Origin: Bradyrhizobium niftali
GTDB lineage: Bacteria > Pseudomonadota > Alphaproteobacteria > Rhizobiales > Xanthobacteraceae
DNA length: 64,000 nucleotides
Assembly: GCF_004571025.1 (NCBI RefSeq)
Contig: NZ_SPQT01000014.1
Location: 124,001 to 188,000 of the forward strand
Reading direction: 5' to 3'
Positions within the stretch are counted from its first letter, which is position 1. Each line of letters begins with the position of its first letter. A program made the translations under genes and the position numbers. Shown piece by piece: positions 1-8,472 of this stretch. A model generated the notes under the pieces. It worked only from the letters and a program-made list of their open reading frames with translations, did no database searches and was not told where the DNA came from.

Positions 1-40
1 AGCGTGTCGTCAGCAGCGTGGTTGCATCCATGCCACCTAT

Positions 41-619
41 CTAGGTGGAGGGCCTCGGCGGGGCAACGGGCAGCAACACCTCGAACAGCGTCTTGCTGGC
101 GACCGGATGGGCGCCCTCGAGTGCCAGCAGCCGCCGCTTGGAGATCACCCCGCCATAGGGCGAGAGCCGGTCGGTGTAATTGCCGGCCTCCAGCGCGCGG
201 TGGCAGGGCACGATCAGCAAGTAGGGATTTTTCGCAACCGCCTGCGCCACCGAATGCGCCGCGCCAGAGGCCCCCAGCGCCTTGGCGATCTCGTGATAGG
301 TGCGCGTCTCTCCGCGCGGGATCGTGCAGGCGTACTCGTAGACCCGGCGGTTGAAGCCGGGCACGCCGCCGGCATCCAGGCTGACGTCGGAAAAGTCGGG
401 ATCGTTACCCTGCAGCAGGCCCACGATGCCCTCGATCGCAAGCTCGGCATTCAGCGGAGGCTGCTGCTCGCGCGCCTCGGGATGGACCGCGAAAATCCGG
501 CGGCGGGTGTCGATCTCCCGCGCCTCCGGCAATTGCACGGCCACGACGCCGGTGCTGCTCCAGATGATGCCGCAGCGCCCGATTGCCGTGTCGAATATCG
601 CGTAGCCACGCCCCACCAT
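41..619 (-). CDS. ogt: Methylated-DNA--protein-cysteine methyltransferase
   Basis: This 192-residue protein has the C-terminal alkyltransferase domain that moves the alkyl group from O6-alkylguanine in DNA to its own cysteine. The active-site PCHR is visible, with Cys at about residue 139, after an IPRGETRTYHEIA segment (about 100-112) typical of the DNA-binding helix-turn-helix. The N-terminal half is a divergent RNase-H-like domain. I chose ATG at 619, two codons inside a possible GTG start at 625, since it is a standard codon with a G-rich stretch upstream. The stop overlaps a short CCACCTA/TAGGTGG hairpin (34-49). Family assignment is firm; substrate range is not visible. Confidence 0.9.
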   Translation of the reverse strand: MVGRGYAIFDTAIGRCGIIWSSTGVVAVQLPEAREIDTRRRIFAVHPEAREQQPPLNAELAIEGIVGLLQGNDPDFSDVSLDAGGVPGFNRRVYEYACTIPRGETRTYHEIAKALGASGAAHSVAQAVAKNPYLLIVPCHRALEAGNYTDRLSPYGGVISKRRLLALEGAHPVASKTLFEVLLPVAPPRPST

Positions 620-792
620 GCACACGCCCCACTCAGTGCACGTCTCTCCCCAGACACGAGATCATAACACCGCCACAATTCGGCGCACCTGGAATCTTGC
701 TGAAACGTTAAGAAGCGTCCGGCCGGTCGCGCCAAACCGCTTGGCGGGACGCGCCGTCTCGGCTAATCAGGACGGGCGTGAGCATCGCATCC

Positions 793-866
793 GCGGGCGT
801 AGTTCAATGGTAGAACGGCAGCTTCCCAAGCTGCATACGAGGGTTCGATTCCCTTCGCCCGCTCCA
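793..866 (+). tRNA. tRNA-Gly (anticodon CCC)
   Basis: A full cloverleaf can be drawn. The acceptor stem GCGGGCG (793-799) pairs with CGCCCGC (856-862), and the T loop is GGTTCGATT. The anticodon stem GCAGC/GCTGC encloses TTCCCAA, giving anticodon CCC at 825-827. The 3' CCA is encoded (864-866). The Gly isotype follows from the anticodon. Confidence 0.96.
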
Positions 867-900
867 TCCTGCTTCGCGCGAAGGCGCTTCGCAGGATTTC
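866..900 (+). terminator. Hairpin just after tRNA-Gly
   Basis: ATCCTGC (866-872) pairs with GCAGGAT (891-897), with a further self-complementary TTCGCGCGAA inside, and a short TTTCT tail follows. It starts on the last base of the tRNA and probably ends its transcript. The T-run is short, so the call is moderate. Confidence 0.45.
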
Positions 901-955
901 TAGTCTTCGGCAACGCGATGCAGGATGCCCTTCGAAGCTTTAGCGGGGAAGGGTG

Positions 956-1948
956 CTAACTTGGCAGGCTTCGCAGAAACTCGACGATCGCTGCGTTCAC
1001 CTCCGCCGGCCGCTCCTGCTGGGTCCAGTGTCCACAGCCCGGCAGCATCCTGATCTCGCGCAACTGCGGCACAAATTGCTTCATGTTCGCGAGGTGCTCG
1101 GCGGCGCCGGGGAAGGCGAGGACCATGTCGTGGTCGCCGGCGATGAAGAGCGAGGGCACCACCACCTTCACGCCCTCGAAAGCCCCCATCAGCTCCCAGT
1201 TGCGATCGATGTTGCGGTAGTAGTTGAGCGGCCCGCGGAAACCGCTGCGGGCAAACTCGCCGCCGTAATAATCGAGGTCGGCGGCGCTCAGCCATGACGG
1301 CAGCGGCACCGGCACTTTCGGCAACAAGCCGTCCTTGCGCGAGACCATGCCGACGCCGACGGTCCTGCCGGCGCGCTCGGCGTTGGCGCGGATTGCCACG
1401 GCTCCTTCGCCGGAGCCGCCAAACAACATGGCGCCGAGCGTTGCGCGCGGATCCCGTTCGAACTCCGCTTCGGCGACCCCCGGCTCCTGGAAGTACAGCT
1501 GATAGAACTGCGCATCCGCCGTCTGCGGCATGACACTCGTCGGCCGCGCCGGGCCGCGCTGCCGATAGGGCACGCTGAGGATGGCGGCAGCGCGGAAGCG
1601 ATCGGGCCGCAGGCGCGCCGTGTGCCAGGCGATCGTCGCGCCCCAGTCATGCCCGACGATGACGGCGTTCTTCGCCTCGAAGGCGTCGAGCACGCCGACG
1701 AGATCGCCGACCATGTGGAGGATCGAGTACTGGTCGATCGCGTCGGGCCGGTCGCTCTTGCCGTAGCCGCGCATGTCGGGCGCGACCGCGTGGTAGCCGG
1801 CCGCCGCCAGCGCCTCGAGCTGGTGGCGCCAGGAGTACCAGCCTTCCGGAAAGCCGTGGCAGAGCAGCACCATTGGTCCCTTGCCCTGCTCGGCGACGTT
1901 GAGGCTGATACCGTTGGCCTTGATCGTCCGCTGCGTCGGCTCGCCCAT
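956..1948 (-). CDS. Epoxide hydrolase-like alpha/beta hydrolase
   Basis: The 330-residue alpha/beta hydrolase has the epoxide hydrolase layout. HGFPE at 31-35 forms the oxyanion region and GHDWG at 99-103 carries the nucleophile Asp101. Candidate cap tyrosines lie near 152 and 243, an acidic residue sits in GDHDM (271-275), and the catalytic His is in GCGHW (about 307). Asp rather than Ser as nucleophile fits an epoxide hydrolase or haloalkane dehalogenase relative; the HGFPE motif and cap Tyr favour epoxide hydrolase. It is predicted cytosolic with no signal peptide. It diverges from the XRE-cupin regulator at 2113 across a gap with an AT-rich palindrome, so that regulator may control it. 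The substrate is unknown. Confidence 0.85.
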   Translation of the reverse strand: MGEPTQRTIKANGISLNVAEQGKGPMVLLCHGFPEGWYSWRHQLEALAAAGYHAVAPDMRGYGKSDRPDAIDQYSILHMVGDLVGVLDAFEAKNAVIVGHDWGATIAWHTARLRPDRFRAAAILSVPYRQRGPARPTSVMPQTADAQFYQLYFQEPGVAEAEFERDPRATLGAMLFGGSGEGAVAIRANAERAGRTVGVGMVSRKDGLLPKVPVPLPSWLSAADLDYYGGEFARSGFRGPLNYYRNIDRNWELMGAFEGVKVVVPSLFIAGDHDMVLAFPGAAEHLANMKQFVPQLREIRMLPGCGHWTQQERPAEVNAAIVEFLRSLPS

Positions 1949-2014
1949 CTCGTCGCCTCCCGATCATTTGTGGTTGGGGCGCATCCTAATCGGCCCTGCG
2001 CGCTCCGCAAAGAT

Positions 2015-2028
2015 TCTAATATATTAGA
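2015..2028. promoter_or_regulatory. AT-rich palindrome, candidate operator
   Basis: TCTAATATATTAGA is a perfect 14-bp palindrome in otherwise GC-rich DNA. It lies between the divergent epoxide hydrolase and XRE-cupin genes, about 85-100 bp before the latter. A binding site for that regulator is inferred from position and symmetry only. Confidence 0.5.
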
Positions 2029-2112
2029 CTGCCGCTCGCGGCGTTCGCCTCCGTCCGCGCTAAGCTACCGCTCGCCCTGATAGGTGCGGTCCTCGTGTCG
2101 GGCAATGTTCGG

Positions 2113-2703
2113 ATGAAGACCATGGACCAGCAGAAACTCGATCGCGCGATCGGTCGTCGCTTGAAGACCCTGAGGACGCAGGCGGGCATGACGTTGAACG
2201 AACTTGCAGCGCGCTCCGGCGTCAGCCGGGCCATGATCGGGCGGGTGGAGCGGGCGCAGAGCAGTGCGACGGCTTCGCTGCTCGGCAAGCTCTGCGCCGC
2301 GCTCGACGTGTCGCTCAGCGACGTGGTGGCGCTGGCCGAAAAGCCGCCGGAGCGCCTGGTGCGCCTTGCCGACCAGCCGCACTGGCGCGATCCCGAGAGC
2401 GGCTATCGAAGGCGGCACGCCTCGCCGACGGACGCAGCGAGCGGCCTCGAGATCATCGTCGTCGACCTGCCGGCCGGCGCGCGGGTGCCGTACAGCCCCT
2501 GGGGCCGCAATGCGTTTACCCAGCAGCTGCTGATGCTGGAGGGCGCGATCGCCGTGCACATCGACGCCAAGACGGTGCGCCTGCGCGAGGGCGATTGTCT
2601 CGATTTCGACGTGATGCGTGCGGTGACCTTCGAGAACGAGACCAGACAGGACGCGCGCTACGTCATCATCACGCGGCGCGGCACTTCTTATGGGAAAATG
2701 TGA
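2113..2703 (+). CDS. XRE-family regulator with C-terminal cupin domain
   Basis: The 196-residue protein has an N-terminal XRE helix-turn-helix (about residues 10-65, with TLNELAARSGVSRAMIGRVER) and a C-terminal cupin-like sensor (about 110-195, with GDCLDFD). Proteins of this build usually repress or activate a neighbouring catabolic or detoxification gene in response to a small ligand bound in the cupin barrel. ATG at 2113 was preferred over GTG 2095; ATG 2122 is also possible. The stop overlaps the next gene by one base (TGATG), which suggests translational coupling with the acetyltransferase. Confidence 0.88.
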   Translation: MKTMDQQKLDRAIGRRLKTLRTQAGMTLNELAARSGVSRAMIGRVERAQSSATASLLGKLCAALDVSLSDVVALAEKPPERLVRLADQPHWRDPESGYRRRHASPTDAASGLEIIVVDLPAGARVPYSPWGRNAFTQQLLMLEGAIAVHIDAKTVRLREGDCLDFDVMRAVTFENETRQDARYVIITRRGTSYGKM

Positions 2704-3215
2704 TGCCGATGATCGTGCGGGACGCCATGCTGGAGGATGCCGAAGATATTTTGGCCATCTACAACCATGCCGCAATCAACACCACGGCGGTCTGGACCGA
2801 CGGCCCGGTTGATCTCGATTCGCGGCGCGCGTGGATCCGCGCGCGCCGGGAAGCCGGCTACCCCGTTCTGGTCGCGATGAAGGGCCGGGATGTGGTCGGC
2901 TTCGCGTCCTTCGGCGATTTCCGTCCCTGGCCCGGCTATCGCCACACGGTCGAGAATTCCGTCTATGTCGACGAGCGGCATCATCGCGCGGGCATCGGCC
3001 GCGGCCTGATGGTTGCCCTGATCGAGCGGGCCACGGCGTTGAACAAGCACACGATGGTCGCCGCAATCGAGGCCTCGAATTCCGCCTCGATTGCGCTGCA
3101 CGCCTCGTTCGGCTTTGCCGAGGTTGGCCGCATGCCTGAGGTCGGCTGCAAGTTCGGCCGCTGGCTCGATATGGTCCTCATGCAGATGCGGCTTTCAAGC
3201 GGAGTGAGGCCGTGA
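2703..3215 (+). CDS. GNAT N-acetyltransferase, phosphinothricin acetyltransferase-like
   Basis: The 170-residue protein resembles the Pat/MddA group of GNAT enzymes, which acetylate methionine sulfone, methionine sulfoximine or phosphinothricin. Visible features are an early IRDA-like opening with AIYNHA, the acetyl-CoA loop HRAGIGRGLM (about residues 98-107), SNSASIALHASFGF (about 125-138) and a GRWLDMVLMQ ending. It starts at the ATG that overlaps the preceding stop and ends in a GTGA overlap with the next acetyltransferase, so three genes probably form one transcript. The exact substrate cannot be told from sequence. Confidence 0.87.
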   Translation: MPMIVRDAMLEDAEDILAIYNHAAINTTAVWTDGPVDLDSRRAWIRARREAGYPVLVAMKGRDVVGFASFGDFRPWPGYRHTVENSVYVDERHHRAGIGRGLMVALIERATALNKHTMVAAIEASNSASIALHASFGFAEVGRMPEVGCKFGRWLDMVLMQMRLSSGVRP

Positions 3216-3680
3216 CGATGCAGATCCGGACCGGCGACACGTTCGATCCGCGCGTGATCGCGCTGCTCGACCATCATGTCACGGCAGCGCGGGCGCAGAC
3301 CGCGCCGGGCAGCGCCCATGCGCTCGATCTGGTAGGCCTTCGCGCGAGCGACGTCGCGTTCTGGACCGGATGGGATGGCGAGACGCTGGTCGCCACCGGC
3401 GCGCTGAAGACACTTTCGGCCGCCCATGGCGAGGTGAAGTCGATGCATACGCTTCAGACCACGCGGCGGCGCGGCTTTGGCGGCCAGATGCTCCGCCACA
3501 TCATCAGTGAAGCCCGCGCGCGACTTGACACGGCTCAGCCTCGAGACCGGCTCGTGGGACTATTTCAGGCCGGCTCACGCGCTGTACCGGGCGCACGGCT
3601 TCGTCCGCTGCGGCCCGTTCGAGGGCTATGTCGAGGATCCCAACAGCCTGTTCCTGACGCTGGATCTGAGCGGCAGCTGA
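3212..3680 (+). pseudogene. GNAT acetyltransferase broken by a frameshift
   Basis: The first frame reads an N-terminal GNAT half ending GFGGQMLRHIISEARAR (about residue 103). The family's C-terminal half then continues in another frame as DLTRLSLETGSWDYF, LYRAHGFVRCGPF and EDPNSLF, up to a stop at 3678-3680. The switch falls in a run of CG dinucleotides (3515-3522). Loss of one CG unit, or gain of one base, would explain it. If read through without a shift, the tail becomes an arginine-rich unrelated sequence. The upstream half uses GTG 3212 or ATG 3218. It may be a true pseudogene, a phase-variable tract or a sequencing error. Confidence 0.75.
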
Positions 3681-3783
3681 GGCCGCCGACGAGGTGGGGC
3701 CCGGTGCAACCGGGGCTCGAAAAATCCGACACGCCCCTCAAAATGAGTTGCGTACCTCAAAACACATCTGCTAGCCTTCAGCC

Positions 3784-4842
3784 ATGGCCCAAGAGAGCTA
3801 CTCAGACACGCTCACTGCCACCGCGCTGACCCTGAAGGACATCGCGCGCGAGGCCGGCGTGAGCTTGGCGACCGTGGACCGGGTCCTGCATAATCGCCCG
3901 GGTGTGCGGCCGGACACGGTCCGGCGCGTCAAAGAGACCATCGAGCGCAACTCCTTCCAGCCGCATGTGGCCGCCGCAGAGCTCGCCCGCGGCCGCGCCC
4001 GCCGCTTTGCCTTCGTGATGCCGTCCGGACCGAACCCGTTCATGCAGCAGATCGAGGCCTATCTCGGCGAGATGTCGGCGTGGCTCTCGGCACGTCGCCT
4101 GAGTGTCGAGATGGTCGCAACCGACGTGTTCGATCCCTCCGTGCTCGCGGTTTCGCTGGAGACACTCTTCGGCGATTACGACGGCGTCGCCGTGGTGGCG
4201 CTGGATCATCCCGGCGTCCGCGCCGCGATCAACGATCTCGTCGACGCCGGCACCAAAGTGGTCACGCTGGTGTCGGACGTGCCGACGTCGCGGCGCCACC
4301 ATTATGTCGGCATCGACAACATTGCCGCGGGGCGCACCGCCGGTGCGCTGGTCGGTCGGCTGGTCGGCGGCCGGTCCGGCAAGGTTGCCATCGTCGCCGG
4401 CTCGCAGGGCCTGCGCGATCACGCCGAGCGCATTTTCGGCTTCAACCAGGTGATGGCGTCGGAATTCCCTGGTCTCGCCGTGCTGCCGGTGCTGGAAGGG
4501 CGCGACGAGGACGAGCGTTCGGAGCAGCTGCTGGCCCGGCTGTTAGGCAGGCATTCTGACATTGTCGGCCTTTATAACGTCGGCGCCGGCACGCAAGGCG
4601 TCGCCAAAGCGTTGAGCGACGCCGGCCGCGACAAGCAGGTGGTGTTCGTCGGGCACGACGTCACGGCGCTGACGCGCCGGCTGCTGTTGCAGGGCGTGAT
4701 GGATGCCGCGATCTCGCAGAACCCAGGACATGAGGCGCGCGCCGCCGTACGCGTGCTGCTTGCGCTCGCCCGCGGCGAGCCGATCTTGCGCGAACAGGAG
4801 AAGATCAGGATCGACATCGTGATGCGGGACAATCTGCCCTAG
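3784..4842 (+). CDS. LacI-family transcriptional regulator of the sugar operon
   Basis: The 352-residue protein has an N-terminal LacI helix-turn-helix (about residues 16-60: LTLKDIAREAGVSLATVDRVL, then a hinge helix at HVAAAELARGR). A periplasmic-binding-protein-like sugar sensor fills the rest. It precedes xylB by about 80 bp in the same direction, and by location controls the xylBA/ABC genes with a pentose or related sugar as probable effector. Two CCTCAAAA copies (3736-3743, 3755-3762) lie just upstream; their role is unknown. The family is certain; the effector is inferred. Confidence 0.9.
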   Translation: MAQESYSDTLTATALTLKDIAREAGVSLATVDRVLHNRPGVRPDTVRRVKETIERNSFQPHVAAAELARGRARRFAFVMPSGPNPFMQQIEAYLGEMSAWLSARRLSVEMVATDVFDPSVLAVSLETLFGDYDGVAVVALDHPGVRAAINDLVDAGTKVVTLVSDVPTSRRHHYVGIDNIAAGRTAGALVGRLVGGRSGKVAIVAGSQGLRDHAERIFGFNQVMASEFPGLAVLPVLEGRDEDERSEQLLARLLGRHSDIVGLYNVGAGTQGVAKALSDAGRDKQVVFVGHDVTALTRRLLLQGVMDAAISQNPGHEARAAVRVLLALARGEPILREQEKIRIDIVMRDNLP

Positions 4843-4922
4843 CGGCAGGCGATTTTCGAAATGGCCCGTGGCGGGGAAGGCGACGCAAGATCGCACGCTG
4901 CGAGGTGAATGGGAGGGATGGC

Positions 4923-6377
4923 GTGTATCTCGGAATGGACATCGGCACGTCCGGTGTGAAGGCGGTGCTCGTGAGCGAAGCCGGCGCGATTCTCGCGACG
5001 GCGGCGCGCGAGCTTGCGCTGTCGCATCCCGCGCCGCTGTGGTCCGAGCAGGATCCCGACGCCTGGGTCGACGCGGCGACCGGCGCGGTCGATGATCTCG
5101 CATCCCGCCATCCGCGTGAGGTCGCGCGGGTAGCCGGCATCGGACTATCCGGCCAGATGCATGGTGCGACGCTGCTGGGCGAGAACGGCCGCCCATTGCG
5201 CCCGGCGATCCTCTGGAACGACGGCCGCTCGCAGGCCGAATGCGCCGAGCTCGAGCGACGCTGTCCGTCACTGCACGCCATCGCCGGCAATCTCGCGATG
5301 CCCGGCTTCACCGCGCCAAAGCTGCTCTGGGTCGCGCGGCATGAGCCGGACATCTTCGAGCGCGTCGCAAAAGTGCTGCTGCCGAAGGCCTATGTCCGCT
5401 ATCGCCTCACCGGCGAAATGGTCGAGGACATGTCGGATGCCGCCGGTACGCTGTGGCTCGACGTCGGCCAGCGCCGCTGGTCGGAGACTCTGCTGCAGGC
5501 CACCGGGCTCGATCTGCGCCACATGCCGCGCCTCGTCGAAGGCAGCGAAGTCAGTGCTGTGCTCGCGCCGGACCTGGCGCAGCGCTGGGGCATGGCGAAA
5601 GGTGTCGTGGTGGCCGGCGGCGCCGGCGACTGCGCGGCGAGCGCGATCGGGCTCGGCGCCATCGCACCCGGAGATGCGTTTCTGTCGCTGGGAACTTCAG
5701 GTGTGGTGTTCCGCGTCACCGATCGCTTTGCACCGGCGCCGGCTTCAGCCGTGCATGCCTTCTGTCACGCGCTGCCCGGGCTCTGGCACCAGATGGGCGT
5801 GATGCTGTCGGCGGCGGCCTCGCTCGCCTGGCTCTCCGGCGTGATGGAGACGCCGGCCGCAGCGCTGCTGGCGCCGCTCGGCGAGCGTGTCGATGGGCCG
5901 AGCCCGATCAAGTTCCTGCCTTATCTCGACGGCGAGCGCACGCCGCACAACGATGCCGCCGCCAGCGGCGCCTTCGTCGGTTTGCGCGGCGCGACCGGGC
6001 GCGGCGAGATCGTGCAGGCCGTGCTCGAAGGCGTCGCCTTCGCCGCGCGCGACAATCTGGCGGCACTGAGCGCGGCGAGCGCGCCGATCGTGGAAGTCGA
6101 TCTGGTCGGCGGCGGCTCGCGCTCGCCGCTCTGGGCCCAGATCTGCGCCGACGTGCTCGGCATTTCCGTCCATCGCGTCGAGGAAGGCGAGGTGGGGGCC
6201 GCGCTCGGCGCCGCGCGGCTCGGGCGCCTTGCCGCCACCGGTGAAGATCCCGCCGAAGTTTGCACGCGCCCGCGCCGACTCGCGAGTTTCGCGCCCCGCG
6301 CATCCGTCACCGCCGCCTATGACGATGCCTATCGTCGCTGGCGCGCGCTTTATCCCGCGTTGAAGGAGTCCGCTTAA
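4923..6377 (+). CDS. xylB: Xylulokinase
   Basis: This 484-residue FGGY kinase phosphorylates D-xylulose to xylulose 5-phosphate. It opens with GMDIGTSGVKAVL (nucleotide-binding fold), has GLSGQMHG (about 74-81), substrate-side WNDGRSQAEC, catalytic-type GGAGDCAASAIG and a second-domain VGGGSRSPLW. I chose GTG 4923 because GGGAGG at 4911-4916 sits six bases upstream and the product then begins like other XylB proteins. It is followed directly by xylA. Within FGGY kinases the xylulokinase call rests on motif wording and on xylA next door. Confidence 0.92.
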   Translation: MYLGMDIGTSGVKAVLVSEAGAILATAARELALSHPAPLWSEQDPDAWVDAATGAVDDLASRHPREVARVAGIGLSGQMHGATLLGENGRPLRPAILWNDGRSQAECAELERRCPSLHAIAGNLAMPGFTAPKLLWVARHEPDIFERVAKVLLPKAYVRYRLTGEMVEDMSDAAGTLWLDVGQRRWSETLLQATGLDLRHMPRLVEGSEVSAVLAPDLAQRWGMAKGVVVAGGAGDCAASAIGLGAIAPGDAFLSLGTSGVVFRVTDRFAPAPASAVHAFCHALPGLWHQMGVMLSAAASLAWLSGVMETPAAALLAPLGERVDGPSPIKFLPYLDGERTPHNDAAASGAFVGLRGATGRGEIVQAVLEGVAFAARDNLAALSAASAPIVEVDLVGGGSRSPLWAQICADVLGISVHRVEEGEVGAALGAARLGRLAATGEDPAEVCTRPRRLASFAPRASVTAAYDDAYRRWRALYPALKESA

Positions 6378-7700
6378 GTGAACGCGTCAGCCAAATTCTT
6401 CGAGGCAAGCACGCCTGTCGCCTTCGCCGGCCAGGATGCCGGACAGGCGCCCGCCTTCCGCTGGTACGACAAGGATCGCCTCGTCCATGGCCGCCGGCTC
6501 GAGGATCACCTGCGCTTTGCGGTCTGCTACTGGCACTCCTTCTGCTGGCCGGGCGGCGATCCCTTCGGCGGCGAGACGTTCATGCGGCCCTGGCATCACG
6601 GCACCGATGCGATGGCGCAGGCACGGGCCAAGGCCGACGTCGCCTTCGAGCTGTTCCGCCTGCTTGACGTGCCCTTCTTCACCTTCCACGACGTCGATGC
6701 GGCGCCCGAAGGTGCTTCGCTCGCGGAGTCCGTCGCCAACCTCAACGCGATCGCCGATCTGTTCGAAGCGAAGATGGCCTCCGCCAAAGTCCGGTTGCTG
6801 TGGGGAACCGCCAATCTGTTCACGCATCGCCGCTACATGGCGGGCGCCGCGACCAACCCGGACCCTGACATCTTCACCTATGCCGCCGGCCAGGTCCGTG
6901 CCGCGCTGGAGGTGACGCACCGGCTGGGTGGCCAGAACTATGTGCTGTGGGGCGGGCGCGAGGGCTACGAGACGCTGCTCAACACCGATCTCAAGCGCGA
7001 GCTCGACCAGCTCGGCCGCTTCGTCTCGCTGGTCGTCGAGCACAAGCACAAGATCGGCTTCAAGGGCCCGATCCTGATCGAGCCGAAGCCGAAGGAGCCG
7101 ACCAAGCATCAATATGATTTCGACGTCGCCACCTGCTACGGCTTCCTCGCGCGCTACGATCTCCTCAAGGACGTCAAGCTCAACATCGAGCAGAACCACG
7201 CCATCCTCGCCGGCCATTCCTTCCATCACGAGGTCGCGCTCGCCGAGGCGCTCGGCGTGTTCGGCTCGCTCGACGTCAACCGTGGCGACGATCTGCTCGG
7301 CTGGGACACCGACCAGTTCGCGATGAACGTGCCGGAGCTTGCACTGGTGTTCCACGAGATCCTGAACCGCGGCGGCTTCACCTCCGGCGGGCTCAATTTC
7401 GACGCCAAGATCCGGCGTCAGTCGATCGACCCCGACGATCTGATCCACGCCCATGTCGGCTCGATGGACGCCTGCGCGCGCGCCCTCCTCGCCGCCGCCG
7501 ACATGCTCGATGCGGGCGCCCTCTCCGCGCCGCTTACCAAGCGCTACGAAGGATGGGCGAGCCCCGAGGGCCGCGCCATTCTCGGCGGCCAGCGCTCGCT
7601 CGCCGATCTCGCCGATCGTGCGCTCGGCTCCGGCTTCGACCCGCAGCCGCGCTCGGGACGGCAGGAATATCTGGAATCCCTGGTCAACCGCTATGTCTGA
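6378..7700 (+). CDS. xylA: Xylose isomerase
   Basis: The 440-residue protein is a full-length class II xylose isomerase, which converts D-xylose to D-xylulose in the cytosol. Typical segments are [19 protein letters not shown] (catalytic His), [11 protein letters not shown], the metal ligands in [17 protein letters not shown], and [18 protein letters not shown]. It starts with GTG immediately after the xylB stop, with AAGGAG at 6362-6367 as ribosome binding site. With xylB it gives a complete isomerase route to the pentose phosphate pathway. Confidence 0.96.
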   Translation: MNASAKFFEASTPVAFAGQDAGQAPAFRWYDKDRLVHGRRLEDHLRFAVCYWHSFCWPGGDPFGGETFMRPWHHGTDAMAQARAKADVAFELFRLLDVPFFTFHDVDAAPEGASLAESVANLNAIADLFEAKMASAKVRLLWGTANLFTHRRYMAGAATNPDPDIFTYAAGQVRAALEVTHRLGGQNYVLWGGREGYETLLNTDLKRELDQLGRFVSLVVEHKHKIGFKGPILIEPKPKEPTKHQYDFDVATCYGFLARYDLLKDVKLNIEQNHAILAGHSFHHEVALAEALGVFGSLDVNRGDDLLGWDTDQFAMNVPELALVFHEILNRGGFTSGGLNFDAKIRRQSIDPDDLIHAHVGSMDACARALLAAADMLDAGALSAPLTKRYEGWASPEGRAILGGQRSLADLADRALGSGFDPQPRSGRQEYLESLVNRYV

Positions 7701-7713
7701 GGAAGGCCCGCTG

Positions 7714-8472
7714 ATGACAAATGCTGAAGCAGCGCCGGTGCTCCAACTCTCCGGCATCGGCAAGGAGTTCGGCGCGATTCGCGCGCTGCATGACGTCGAC
7801 ATGCAGGTCTTCCCTGGCGAGGTGGTCGGCCTGATGGGCGACAACGGCGCGGGCAAGTCGACGCTGGTCAAGATCATCGCCGGCAATTTCCGCCCCAGCC
7901 ATGGCGAGATCCGCTTTGCCGGCAGCGCGGTCCATTTCAATCGGCCGATCGATGCCCGCACGGTCGGCATCGAGGTGGTCTATCAGGACCTTGCACTGGC
8001 CGACAATCTGACCGCGGCCGCCAACGTGTTTCTCGGCCGCGAGCTGAAGCGCAAGTTTGGCCCGCTTGCCTTGCTCGACCACAAGGCGATGGCGGCGCGT
8101 GCGCTGGAATTGTTCGGCGAGCTGCGATCGGAAACGCGGCCCTACGATCTCGTCAAGCAGATGTCGGGCGGCCAGCGCCAGGCGGTCGCGATCGCGCGGA
8201 CGCGGCTCTCAAATGCGAGGCTGGTGATGATGGACGAGCCGACCGCTGCGATCTCGGTCCGCCAGGTCGAGCAGGTGCTGAGCCTGATTCACCGGCTGAA
8301 GGAGCAGGGCGTCGCGGTCATGTTGATCTCGCACCGCATGCCCGACGTGTTCGCGGTGTGCGACCGCGTGATCGTCATGCGCCGCGGCGAGAAGCGCGCC
8401 GACAAGGCGATCCATACGACGTCCCCCGAGGAAGTCACCGCCCTTATCACCGGCGCGAAGGAGGCGGCGTAA
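7714..8472 (+). CDS. Sugar ABC transporter ATP-binding protein (FrcA-like, single domain)
   Basis: The 252-residue ATPase has Walker A GDNGAGKST (42-50), signature MSGGQRQAVAIAR, Walker B LVMMDEPTAAIS and a switch His in LISHRM. Many ribose/xylose-type importers use a tandem ATPase of about 500 residues. This one has a single cassette, as in the rhizobial fructose importer FrcA, so it presumably works as a homodimer. ATG 7714 follows GAGGAAGG; an alternative ATG at 7693 would overlap xylA. The TAATG junction overlaps the permease start by one base. Confidence 0.92.
   Translation: MTNAEAAPVLQLSGIGKEFGAIRALHDVDMQVFPGEVVGLMGDNGAGKSTLVKIIAGNFRPSHGEIRFAGSAVHFNRPIDARTVGIEVVYQDLALADNLTAAANVFLGRELKRKFGPLALLDHKAMAARALELFGELRSETRPYDLVKQMSGGQRQAVAIARTRLSNARLVMMDEPTAAISVRQVEQVLSLIHRLKEQGVAVMLISHRMPDVFAVCDRVIVMRRGEKRADKAIHTTSPEEVTALITGAKEAA

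Noticed and set aside
3736-3762. CCTCAAAA direct repeats as a LacI operator
   Set aside because: LacI sites are usually palindromes with a central CG; these are direct copies, so I only mention them.
6387-7970. A 527-codon minus-strand frame over xylA
   Set aside because: Antisense to xylose isomerase, with no recognisable domain.
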